Origin: Allobosea sp.
GTDB lineage: Bacteria; Pseudomonadota; Alphaproteobacteria; Rhizobiales; Beijerinckiaceae
Direction of reading: 5' to 3'
Assembly (NCBI RefSeq): GCF_017308075.1
Contig: NZ_JAFKFX010000025.1
Location: 1 to 64,000 of the forward strand
Length of the DNA: 64,000 nt
Shown here: piece after piece, positions 52,483 to 61,030 of the stretch
Layout: each line of letters opens with the position of its first letter
Position numbering within the stretch: position 1 is the stretch's first letter
The notes under the pieces: model-generated
Databases searched by the model: none
Seen by the model: only the letters and a program-made list of their open reading frames with translations
What the model was told of the DNA's origin: nothing
Translations under genes and position numbers: made by a program

Positions 52483-53676
52483 CTACGCTGCCTTCCGCTC
52501 CGGCGTCAGCAGATAGATCGCCGTCGAGGCGAGCAGCAGCGCCGCGAAGACCCAGTGCAGATTGGCGAAGGCGGTCGCCGCGTCGTGGCCGGTGCCACGC
52601 TGCATCGCGATGAACCAGCCCGAGCCGAACTGGACCATCGCCGCCCCGGCGATGAACAGGAAATTGACGAAGGTCATGCCGCGCCCGACCAGATGCTCGG
52701 GGAAGAATATCCGCGCATGCGCCATCAGGATCGCATAGGTGAAGCCGGTCCCGCCGACGATCGCGAACAACAGCACGGAGCCCGGCATCGAGCGCTCGCC
52801 GAGCAAGGCGAGCAAGGCGAAACCCACCCCGGTCGCGGCCGTGCCCCAGGCGACCAGCGGCTTGCTGCGGCCGGTGCGCTTCTGAAGGGCGCCATAGACG
52901 AAAGCGCCGACGACCATCGTCGTTGCCATGCCGAGCGTCGCATGGCCGGCCATGACCGCGTCGAGCCCGTGAACCTGCGTCATATAGGGCGCGATCCACA
53001 GGCCCCGCGCCGTCGCGATGATGGCGTAGCCGACCAGGGTGATCGGGGCCAGCAGCCAGAGCGGGCCGATGCTGACGATGCTCTTCAGCCCCTGCAGCAG
53101 CCCTTCCTGCCTGCCCGAGGCGTCGGTCGCCACCGGCGGATCGCGGACCAGCACCGCCGCCAGCACGGTCGCCAGCAGGAACATCGCGGCGAAACCCAGC
53201 ATGGTCGCACGCCAGCCGAAGCTCTGCGCCGCCAGGGCCAATGGCGCCGCGCCGACGAGATTGCCGAGCGAACCCAGTCCGATGAACACCGAGGACAGCA
53301 CGCCGAAGCGCGCGACATCCTGCGTGCGGGCGAAGAGATAGAGCGCCGACATGAAGATCGGCGAGCAGCCTATGCCGACCAGCCCCATGGCGAAGACCGC
53401 GACCCAGGCGTTCTCGGATGTGGCGAACAGAAAGGCGCCGGCCGTGCCGATCGCCATCGCCGTGCCGACCGTGCGGCGCGGGCCGAGCCGGTCCAGCGCC
53501 CAGCCGACGGGGAACTGGGCGGCGGCGAAGGTGATGAACCAGGCCGCGCCCAGCGTGCCGAACTCGGCCGGGCCGATCTTGAGATCGGCCATGACCGGCC
53601 CGGCAATGACGCTCAGGAAAGAGCGGTAGAAGATCGAGAGGATATAGGCCGGCAGCAGCGCGAAGAAGATCGTCAC
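52483..53676 (-). CDS. MFS transporter
   Basis: A 397-residue major-facilitator permease with 12 helices. The loop motif ALDRLGPRRTVG after helix 2 and the second-half equivalent YGALQKRTGRSKPLV are clear. It starts MTIFFALLPAYILSIFYRSF with almost no cytoplasmic leader. It is read toward bolA (9 bases apart, tail to tail). The substrate cannot be told; cyanate/nitrate or metabolite carriers of this length are alternatives. Confidence 0.88.
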   Translation of the reverse strand: MTIFFALLPAYILSIFYRSFLSVIAGPVMADLKIGPAEFGTLGAAWFITFAAAQFPVGWALDRLGPRRTVGTAMAIGTAGAFLFATSENAWVAVFAMGLVGIGCSPIFMSALYLFARTQDVARFGVLSSVFIGLGSLGNLVGAAPLALAAQSFGWRATMLGFAAMFLLATVLAAVLVRDPPVATDASGRQEGLLQGLKSIVSIGPLWLLAPITLVGYAIIATARGLWIAPYMTQVHGLDAVMAGHATLGMATTMVVGAFVYGALQKRTGRSKPLVAWGTAATGVGFALLALLGERSMPGSVLLFAIVGGTGFTYAILMAHARIFFPEHLVGRGMTFVNFLFIAGAAMVQFGSGWFIAMQRGTGHDAATAFANLHWVFAALLLASTAIYLLTPERKAA

Positions 53677-53734
53677 CGGGAACCCTCACACCGGGCCAGA
53701 GCGGCCTCGGCCGGCTGCGGAATTCCCGGGGCTC

Positions 53735-54904
53735 TCACTTGAGCCGCTCGAGCACGGAGACGTAGTTCGCCACCGCGGCCCCGCCCATGTTGAAGATGCC
53801 ACCGAGGCGGGCATCCTTGACCTGCATGCCTTCCGGCGCCTCGCCGACGAGTTGCATCGCCGAGAGTACATGCATCGAGACGCCGGTCGCGCCGATCGGA
53901 TGCCCCTTGGCCTTGAGACCGCCCGAGACGTTGACCGGCAGCTTGCCGTCTTTCTGGGTCCAGCCCTCCTTGATCGCCCGGGCGCCGTCGCCCTCCCTGG
54001 TCAGGCCCATCGCCTCATATTCGAGCAGCTCGGCGATGGTGAAGCAGTCATGGGTCTCGACGAAGGAGAGATCGTCGAGCGCGACGCCGGCATTGGCGAG
54101 CGCCTGCTGCCAGGCGCGCGCGCCGGCCTCGAACTTCAGGATGTCGCGGCGCGACAGCGGCAGGAAGTCCTGGACATGGGCCATGCCACGGAAGCCGACG
54201 GCGCGACGCATCGTCTTCGCGGTCTCCTCATCCGCCAGCACCAGCGCAGCGGCGCCGTCCGAGACCAGCGAGCAGTCGGTGCGCTTCAGCGGCCCGGCGA
54301 CGAAGGGGTTCTTCTCGCTTTCCTCGCGGCAGAAGGCATAGCCGAGATCCTTGCGCATCTGGGCGTAGGGATTGTCGACGCCGTTCTTGTGGTTCTTCGC
54401 CGCGATCATGGCGAGCGCGTCGGACTGGTCGCCATGGCGCTGGAAATAGGCTCCTGCGATCTTGCCGAAGACGCCGGCGAAGCCGCCCTGGGTGTCGCCT
54501 TCCTGCGGCAGATAGGAGGCCTTGAGCAGGTTCTTGCCGATTTCAGGCCCCGGCGTCGTCGTCATCTGCTCGACGCCGACGACGAGCACGATCTTGGCGG
54601 CGCCCGCCTTGATGGCACGCACGCCCTGATGCACCGCGGCCGAGCCGGTGGCGCAGGCATTCTCGACCCGCGTCGCCGGCTTGAAGCGCAGCGCCGGATC
54701 GGCCTGCAGCACGAGGGAAGCGGTGAAGTCCTGGGCCGAGAAGCCGGCGTTGAAATGGCCGAGCACGATCTCGTCGACCTGATCGGCGGTGATGCCGGCA
54801 TCGACCAGCGCATCGGTCGCGACCCTGACGATCAGGCTCTCGATGGTCTCGGCATCCTGCTTGCCGAAGGGCGTGTGGGCCCAGCCAACGATTGCAGCGC
54901 TCAT
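53735..54904 (-). CDS. Thiolase family (SCP-x type) acetyl-CoA acetyltransferase
   Basis: A 389-residue thiolase. The acyl-binding Cys is C84 in VENACATGSAAVHQGV, the HDCF motif is in FVETHDCFTIAELLEYEAMG, and the C-terminal GHPIGATGVSMHVL carries the catalytic His. The HDCF pattern places it in the SCP2-type thiolases involved in side-chain or branched acyl-CoA cleavage, not a biosynthetic PhaA. Single gene; no partner hydratase nearby. Confidence 0.9.
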   Translation of the reverse strand: MSAAIVGWAHTPFGKQDAETIESLIVRVATDALVDAGITADQVDEIVLGHFNAGFSAQDFTASLVLQADPALRFKPATRVENACATGSAAVHQGVRAIKAGAAKIVLVVGVEQMTTTPGPEIGKNLLKASYLPQEGDTQGGFAGVFGKIAGAYFQRHGDQSDALAMIAAKNHKNGVDNPYAQMRKDLGYAFCREESEKNPFVAGPLKRTDCSLVSDGAAALVLADEETAKTMRRAVGFRGMAHVQDFLPLSRRDILKFEAGARAWQQALANAGVALDDLSFVETHDCFTIAELLEYEAMGLTREGDGARAIKEGWTQKDGKLPVNVSGGLKAKGHPIGATGVSMHVLSAMQLVGEAPEGMQVKDARLGGIFNMGGAAVANYVSVLERLK

Positions 54905-55062
54905 GACGTCATCTCCCGAATGATGTGCAGTTACACCTTATCTGCCTTCGGGCGCGCGCCGCCACAAGCGGCATGGGTGCATTTCTGCCGTGCGTGGAAA
55001 GGTCACCGAAAGCGAACGCCAGTCAAGCGCAGCCGCGGCGCGCTATCGCATCGGACCGAAAA

Positions 55063-55986
55063 CTAGCCGACCGAGAGTGCCAGCAGCACGCCGACGCCGA
55101 CGACGATCATCGTCATGCCCAAAAGCTCCCGCCGCGACGTACCCTCGGAGAAGATCCGGCGCGAGGCGATCTGCGCCAGCGGCACCTCGACCAGGCCGAG
55201 CGTGCGGACATTGGCGGCGCTGGTCAGCGAGAAGCCGATGAACCAGAACTGCGAGGCGGCGGCGCCGAGGAAGCCGGCGGCGAGCGAAGGCTTCCAGTTC
55301 TCGAGCGAGCGTCGCAACGCGGCCCTGTTGGCCACCGCCATGTAGCTGACGAGGATCACCGAGGAGAACGCCAGCCCCCAGGCCAGGGTGGTGGTGGCGC
55401 GCAGCACGAAATTACCGTCTGGCAGGGCGAGGATACCGCCACGGAAACCGATCGCCGACAGCGCGAAGGAGGCGCCTGCGGCGATGCCGAGCACGGACGG
55501 GCGCAGGCCCGCGGCGCTGAGCTTCTCGCCCGGCTTCCACGACATCACGACGACGCCGGCGGTGGCAACGACGATGGCGGCGAATTTCGGCCAGCTCAAC
55601 GCATCGCCGAGCAGGAGCGCCCCGAACAGCGCGACCTGCACCGGCTCGGTCTTGGTATAGGCCGTCGTCACCGAGAAGGAGCGCTCGCGCATCGCCGCCA
55701 GCATCAGCCCGGTCGCCAGGATCTGGGCCACCGAGCCCCAAAGGGTAAAGCCGAGCGAGCGCAGATCCGGCGGCGGCGGCAGGCGGCCGCTCGCCAGGCA
55801 GACCAGGACGAGGAAGATCAGCGCGAAAGGCAGGCCGAACACGAAGCGCACCTGCGTGGCGCCGACCACGCCGATCGCGTCGGTCAAGGAGCGCTGGGTC
55901 AGGTTGCGGGCAGTCTGGAGCAGCGAGGCGGCGAGCGTCGCCGGTATCCACAAAAGGGCGAAGCTCACGCGGAAGTCCCGAAACAA
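55063..55986 (-). CDS. EamA/DMT family permease
   Basis: A 307-residue membrane protein with ten predicted helices arranged as two EamA repeats, second repeat near LAAGFLGAAASQFWFIGFSL. It starts MFRDFRVSFALLWIPATLAA. Members export amino acids or metabolites; the substrate here is unknown. It is read away from the D,D-carboxypeptidase gene, with about 170 bases between. Confidence 0.85.
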   Translation of the reverse strand: MFRDFRVSFALLWIPATLAASLLQTARNLTQRSLTDAIGVVGATQVRFVFGLPFALIFLVLVCLASGRLPPPPDLRSLGFTLWGSVAQILATGLMLAAMRERSFSVTTAYTKTEPVQVALFGALLLGDALSWPKFAAIVVATAGVVVMSWKPGEKLSAAGLRPSVLGIAAGASFALSAIGFRGGILALPDGNFVLRATTTLAWGLAFSSVILVSYMAVANRAALRRSLENWKPSLAAGFLGAAASQFWFIGFSLTSAANVRTLGLVEVPLAQIASRRIFSEGTSRRELLGMTMIVVGVGVLLALSVG

Positions 55987-56156
55987 AAGCGATTTGCCCG
56001 CTTGTGGACCGGTTGACGGCGCTAGGCAAATCGCTCTGCGAAGGGTAGGTATGCAGGATCGGCGAGGCCGGAAATCGCCCGCCGTCTCGAAAATGCCTCA
56101 AGCGTCGCGTTGAAGCCCCTCGACTACACGTCAAGACAGGTTCAAGACCTCAGCCG

Positions 56157-57719
56157 ATGAACGCATTTCGCTTCGCCGCCGGCGCGACCCTCGCCAGCTT
56201 CCTCGCCGCAGCCATGCCCGCCCAGGCCGGCACGAGCCTAGTGATCGACGCCTCGAGCGGCGCCGTGCTCTCGAGCGAGAATGCGAGCCAGGCCTGGCAC
56301 CCGGCCTCGACTACGAAGATGATGACGCTCTATGTCGCGCTCAAGGCGGTCCGCGACGGAAAGATCGGGCTCGAGACCGCGATCCCGGCTTCGAAGCGGG
56401 CCGCCAGCCAGCCGCGTGTCAAGGTCTATATCCGCGCCGGCCAGGAGGTGACGCTCGACAACGCCATCCGCATCATGATGGTGAAGTCGGCCAACGACAT
56501 CGCCTATGTCATCGCCGAAGGCGTCGGCGGCGATGTCGAGAGTTTCGTCGCAATGATGAATGCCGAGGCCCGGCGCCTTGGCATGCGCGACACCAATTTC
56601 GTCAATCCCAATGGCTGGCACCACCCCGACCAGCAGAGCAGCGCCCGCGACCTCGCCGTGCTGGCCATGGCGCTGATGAGCGAATTCGGCGACTATTCCG
56701 ACTACTGGAACACCGGCGCCGTCCAGCTCGGCAAGCAGGTGCTGAAGAACACCAATGGCCTTGTCGGCCGCTATCATGGCATCAACGGCTTCAAGACCGG
56801 CTTCGTCTGCGCCTCCGGCTTCAACGTGGTCGCGACCGCGACCCGCGGCGGGCGCACGCTGATCGCCGTGGTGATGGGCGCCCATTCCGGCGCCGAGCGC
56901 ACCATCAAGGCGGCGCAGCTGCTCGATGACGGCTTCGGCAAATGGGGCGGGCTCGGCACCACGGTCGCCAGCCTTCCCTCCGGCACTGGCGGACGCGCCT
57001 ACAGCGTCTGCGACGCCGTGCGCCGCGGCGGCGGCGCGCTCGGCGACGACGTCGATTCCAGCGGCCCGATCACCGTCTCCGCCGCCCCTGGTGTCGGCGG
57101 CAACAGCGACGGCACCTCCGACCGCTTCGCCGTCGGCGTGCCGCAATCCGGCGTCGGCGGCGCGGTCCTGACGCGCTCGCCCTCCGGCCGCATCACGCTC
57201 GGCCAGCGCGCCCCGCTCGCCACCGTCCCGGTCGCCTTCGGCCGCACCCCCGGCTCGGCCTCCGCTCCGCTCGCTGCCAATGTCGTCGCCAAGCCCGACA
57301 CCCAGGTCGCGCGCGAAACCATCCAGCCGGGCGCACCGGTCGCGGCCGGGCTGGTCGGCTCCGGCCGCACCGCCTCCGCCAATGGCGCCATTCCGGCGCG
57401 CTCCTCCGCCTTCGCCGCCACGGCGCCGGGCGACGAGGTCCAGCCGCCCTCCAACGCTTTCGGCTCCGGCCCGCTGCGCCTGCAGGGCGCCGTCCAGCCG
57501 GGCGCCGCGACCCCGGCGAGCCTGCGTCCCGGCGCCGCCGCCGGCATCAAGCCGGCAGCACGCAACGCCGCCAAGGCTGCGCCGGCCAAGCCCTTGCTGA
57601 CCAAGCCGGCCAGCAAGCCGAAGGCTGCGCCAGCCAAGCCCAAGCCGAGCACGGCGCTGGTCAAGCCTCCCCCGCGCCCGGCCAAGCCGGCAGCCTCCGC
57701 CGCCAAGCCCGACGCCTGA
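56157..57719 (+). CDS. D-alanyl-D-alanine carboxypeptidase with long basic tail
   Basis: A 520-residue exported penicillin-binding protein that trims stem peptides of peptidoglycan. A signal peptide ends near AQA (residues 20-23). Catalytic motifs: S-x-x-K in PASTTKMM, S-x-N in VKSANDIAYVIAE and K-T-G in GFKTGFVCAS. The last 200 residues are low complexity, rich in Ala, Pro and Lys, and lack a membrane anchor; the tail is longer than in DacA/DacF. It may bind cell wall or DNA-like polyanions electrostatically. Start MNAFRFAAGATLASFLAAAM. Confidence 0.92.
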   Translation: MNAFRFAAGATLASFLAAAMPAQAGTSLVIDASSGAVLSSENASQAWHPASTTKMMTLYVALKAVRDGKIGLETAIPASKRAASQPRVKVYIRAGQEVTLDNAIRIMMVKSANDIAYVIAEGVGGDVESFVAMMNAEARRLGMRDTNFVNPNGWHHPDQQSSARDLAVLAMALMSEFGDYSDYWNTGAVQLGKQVLKNTNGLVGRYHGINGFKTGFVCASGFNVVATATRGGRTLIAVVMGAHSGAERTIKAAQLLDDGFGKWGGLGTTVASLPSGTGGRAYSVCDAVRRGGGALGDDVDSSGPITVSAAPGVGGNSDGTSDRFAVGVPQSGVGGAVLTRSPSGRITLGQRAPLATVPVAFGRTPGSASAPLAANVVAKPDTQVARETIQPGAPVAAGLVGSGRTASANGAIPARSSAFAATAPGDEVQPPSNAFGSGPLRLQGAVQPGAATPASLRPGAAAGIKPAARNAAKAAPAKPLLTKPASKPKAAPAKPKPSTALVKPPPRPAKPAASAAKPDA

Positions 57720-57736
57720 AACCTGCCGGAGACGCC

Positions 57737-58657
57737 GTGCGCACCGACGACGACGTCTCCAATAGCCAACGCGGCATCGCGCTGGCGCTCGCCTCCGCCG
57801 CGGCCTTCGGTACCAACATCGTCAGCGCCCAGATCGCCGGCATTGCCGGGCTGAGCGGCCCGCTCCTGGTCTTCTACCGCGTCTTCGTGATGCTGGCCCT
57901 GGTCGGCGGCGTCATCCTGCTCTGGCGCTCCCGGCTTTCCGTGCCGCGCCGCTGCTGGCCGGCCCTCATCCTGTTCGGCCTCTCGACCGGGCTCGTCGGC
58001 AGCGCCTATCTCTCCTCGGTCGCCTTCCTGCCGGTCACCGTCGCCGCCGTGGTGTTCTACACCTTCCCGGTGCTGGTCGTGCTGGCCGAGCCGCTGCTGA
58101 CCCGGACGCGACCGCGCCTGGAACGCATCGTCGTCGTTCTCGTCGCCTTTCTCGGCGTCGCCATGGTCGTCGGGCCCGACTGGCATGGGCTCGATCCGCG
58201 CGGCCTCGCACTCGCGCTGCTCGCCAGCGTCGCTGCGGCGGTGCAGTTCTTCGCCGCCGGCGCGCTCGGCGAGACCGGGACGCTGCCAAAGCTGTTCTGG
58301 TCGCATCTGATGATCCTGCCGGTGACCTTCCTGATCCTGCTGCTCACCGGCGGCATGCAGCCGCCGGGCGCCCTCGCCCTGGCGCCGATTGCGGTGCTCG
58401 TCACGATCGGCGGCTATCTCGTCGGCTTCCTCTGGCAGGTCCTGGCCCTGGCGCGGGTCGCGCCCGGCCCGGCGGCGCTCGCCTTCTGCGCCGAGCCGGT
58501 CTTCGCCGTGGTCATTGCCGCCGCGGTGCTCGGCGAGCGCGTCGGCATGCTGCAATATGCCGGCGGAGGCCTTGTCGTCGCCGCGATCATGGTCAATGTA
58601 ATATTAGAACAAAAGCGGGTGCGAGCCTCGAAGCTGGCGCTCGCGCCTCCGACCTGA
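57737..58657 (+). CDS. EamA/DMT family permease, second copy
   Basis: A 306-residue, ten-helix permease with a GTG start at 57737, placed by GGAG seven bases upstream. The C-terminal repeat contains RVAPGPAALAFCAEPVFAVV, typical of EamA repeats. It follows the carboxypeptidase by only 17 bases and may be co-transcribed with it. Not closely similar to the permease at 55063 as far as can be read. Substrate unknown. Confidence 0.85.
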   Translation: MRTDDDVSNSQRGIALALASAAAFGTNIVSAQIAGIAGLSGPLLVFYRVFVMLALVGGVILLWRSRLSVPRRCWPALILFGLSTGLVGSAYLSSVAFLPVTVAAVVFYTFPVLVVLAEPLLTRTRPRLERIVVVLVAFLGVAMVVGPDWHGLDPRGLALALLASVAAAVQFFAAGALGETGTLPKLFWSHLMILPVTFLILLLTGGMQPPGALALAPIAVLVTIGGYLVGFLWQVLALARVAPGPAALAFCAEPVFAVVIAAAVLGERVGMLQYAGGGLVVAAIMVNVILEQKRVRASKLALAPPT

Positions 58658-58683
58658 ATCATCCGCCAGAACGATCGTCCATC

Positions 58684-59781
58684 ATGTCTGCAATGCCGCC
58701 TCCACCCATCCCGCTGACCTTGCTCACCGGCTTTCTCGGCGCCGGCAAGACGACGCTGCTCAACCGCCTGCTCAAGGACGAGGCGCTGGCCGACACGCTG
58801 GTTCTGGTCAATGAGTTCGGCGAGATCGGCCTCGACCACCTCCTGATCGAAGGCGCCGAGGACAACATGGTCCTGCTCGCCTCCGGTTGCCTATGCTGCA
58901 CCATCCGCGACGATCTGATCGTGACGCTGGAGGATCTGCTGCGCCGGCGCGACAATCACCGGATCGCCCCGTTCCGGCGCATCGTGATCGAGACGACCGG
59001 GCTCGCCGACCCCGCGCCCATCCTCAACGTCCTGATCAACCACCGCTATCTCGCCATGCGCTTCCGGCTCGACGGTGTCGTCACCGTGGTCGATGCGGTC
59101 AATGGCTCGGCCACGCTCGATGCCCATGCCGAGGCGCTGCGCCAGGTGATCGCCGCCGACCGGATCGTCCTGACCAAGACCGAAATCGCCCCCGATCCCG
59201 AAGCCGTCGCCGCTCTGCGCCGCCGTCTCGGCGAACTCAATCCCGGTGCCGCGATCCTGCCCGCCGACGCTCCGGCGCAGGCGCTGGTCGGTGCCGGGCT
59301 CTACGATCTCGCCGACCGGCCCGGCGAGTTGCGCCGCTGGCTCGCCGCCGAGACGCTCGAAGCTAGCCACGATCACCACCATGACCAAGACGGTCACGGG
59401 CATCATCACCACCACGACGTCAACCGCCACGACGCCAGCATCCGCGCCTTCGTCCTGACCGCGGAGGAGCCGATCCGACGCGCGACCTTCGAACTGTTCT
59501 GGACCCTGCTGCGCTCGACCCATGGCCCCAGGCTGCTGCGCCTCAAGGGCCTGGTCGCGCTGGCCGAGGAACCGGAGGCTCCGCTTCTGGTCCACGCCGT
59601 CCAGCAGATCCTGCACCCACCGATCCAGCTTTCGGCCTGGCCCGATTCCGACCGGCGCTCGCGCCTCGTCCTGATCACCCGCGACCTCGACGAGGCGGTG
59701 GTCGCCCGGCTCTGGAGCGCCTTTCTCGGCCGTGCCGCGCCGGCGGAAGTGGGCAGCCACGCCCGTCATCATCACGGCTGA
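58684..59781 (+). CDS. CobW/COG0523 metal-chaperone GTPase
   Basis: A 365-residue G3E GTPase. The P-loop is GFLGAGKTT (residues 16-24), the switch region has NEFGEIGLDH, the metal site CLCC lies in SGCLCCTIRDD and the guanine-binding motif is LTKTE. Residues 229-250 are a His-rich linker (HDHHHDQDGHGHHHHH and following) that would bind zinc or nickel. COG0523 members insert or move metals to enzymes. The start follows the permease by 26 bases. Whether it is zinc-regulated is not shown. Confidence 0.92.
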   Translation: MSAMPPPPIPLTLLTGFLGAGKTTLLNRLLKDEALADTLVLVNEFGEIGLDHLLIEGAEDNMVLLASGCLCCTIRDDLIVTLEDLLRRRDNHRIAPFRRIVIETTGLADPAPILNVLINHRYLAMRFRLDGVVTVVDAVNGSATLDAHAEALRQVIAADRIVLTKTEIAPDPEAVAALRRRLGELNPGAAILPADAPAQALVGAGLYDLADRPGELRRWLAAETLEASHDHHHDQDGHGHHHHHDVNRHDASIRAFVLTAEEPIRRATFELFWTLLRSTHGPRLLRLKGLVALAEEPEAPLLVHAVQQILHPPIQLSAWPDSDRRSRLVLITRDLDEAVVARLWSAFLGRAAPAEVGSHARHHHG

Positions 59782-59899
59782 ACCGGGCGCATCTGGCCCG
59801 CTTCTTGATCCCTGCCAACCAGCCTGCCGCTCTCGCTGTCGCGACGTGCCATTCCGGTACGGAACAGTATCGATCCGGCCTGGCTCCGGAGGCAGGACC

Positions 59900-61030
59900 A
59901 TGCCGAACCTCTTCGCCCTGAACACACCGGCCGATGGCCGTCGGCCAGCTGCGCGGGCCGGCACCAGCCATGCCGCCAAGGCAGGCGGCACGCTTCATAT
60001 CGAGCGCCGCCAGCTTTCTGCCTGCGCCGCGATCGAAGCCGAATGGGCTGCCCTGGCCGCCCGCGCCATCGAACCCAACCCCTTCTACGAGCCCGGCTTC
60101 GCGCTGCCGGCGGCACAGCATCTCGTCAGCTTCCGCAATGTCGGCGTGCTGCTGGTCCGGCAGGGCAGATCGGGCGGCACCGGTCGCCTGCTCGGCTTCA
60201 TCCCACTTCAGCCCAGCCGCCGTCTGTTCGGCAGCGATGTCCTGACCGGCTGGAACGACGCCCGGCTCGGCAGCGCCGCCCCCCTGATCGACCGCGATGA
60301 GCTCGTCCCGGTGGTCGAGGCCGTGCTCGGCATGCGCGGCAGCTGGGGCAGCACCACCTCGAGCGGCCTTCTGCTGCAAGGCATCGATCGCGATGGCGAT
60401 CTCGCCCAGGCCATCCTGAGGCAGGCGCCCGCAATGGGTTGGGGAGCGAGCCTGGGCGCCGGCACCACGCCGCCAGCGCCTCCGGCCGAAGGCGGTCCCG
60501 ATCTTTCGGCGCTGCGGCATGGGCTCTCCCGCCACGGCGAGCTCGCTCTGGTCGACTCGGCCTCGCGGCAGGAACTGCGCGACGTCGTCGAGATGCTGCT
60601 GGCGCTGGAGGCTTCCGGCCCGCGCGCCCGGGCCGGCGCCGCGACCCTGCAGGACATTCGCGAGACCGCCTTCCTGCGCGCCATGACCCGCAATCTCGCC
60701 CGCAGCCGGCAATGCCGCGCCAGCCTGCTGACGCTGGACGGCCAGCCGATCGCCGGGGCGATCCTGCTCGGCAGGGGCAACCGCCGCTGGCTCTACGCCA
60801 GCGCCCAGGACGAACGCTTCGCCAGCTTCGCGCCCTTGGCGCAGCTTCTCGCGCAATTGCGGCGGCGCAGCCATCTCCATGAGCTGTTCGGCGAGATCGC
60901 CGGCCAGCACGCGGTCACCGACCGGCTGGCGCTCGCCGAAATGCGGCTGCGGCCGGGAGCACGCGGCAGCCTCGCGCCGGAACGTCCCGGCGCGCTCAGC
61001 CGGGCTCGTCGCGCAGCAGCCGCCGGATGA
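59900..61030 (+). CDS. GNAT-type acyltransferase (CelD/BioF2-like)
   Basis: A 376-residue protein of the Acetyltransf_6 (CelD/BioF2-like) group. It starts MPNLFALNTPADGRRPAARA. The first ~35 residues are polar. EWAALAARAIEPNPFYEPGF is the conserved opening of the family, and RASLLTLDGQPIAGAILLGR with the following strand fits the acyl-CoA-binding core. Related proteins take part in exopolysaccharide or carbohydrate synthesis; substrate unknown. Its 3' end overlaps the acyl-CoA synthetase gene by 35 bases, tail to tail. Confidence 0.75.
   Translation: MPNLFALNTPADGRRPAARAGTSHAAKAGGTLHIERRQLSACAAIEAEWAALAARAIEPNPFYEPGFALPAAQHLVSFRNVGVLLVRQGRSGGTGRLLGFIPLQPSRRLFGSDVLTGWNDARLGSAAPLIDRDELVPVVEAVLGMRGSWGSTTSSGLLLQGIDRDGDLAQAILRQAPAMGWGASLGAGTTPPAPPAEGGPDLSALRHGLSRHGELALVDSASRQELRDVVEMLLALEASGPRARAGAATLQDIRETAFLRAMTRNLARSRQCRASLLTLDGQPIAGAILLGRGNRRWLYASAQDERFASFAPLAQLLAQLRRRSHLHELFGEIAGQHAVTDRLALAEMRLRPGARGSLAPERPGALSRARRAAAAG

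Noticed and set aside
58597-58615. Zur-like AT-rich palindrome before the COG0523 gene
   Set aside because: The match to alphaproteobacterial Zur boxes is weak and it lies inside the end of the previous gene.
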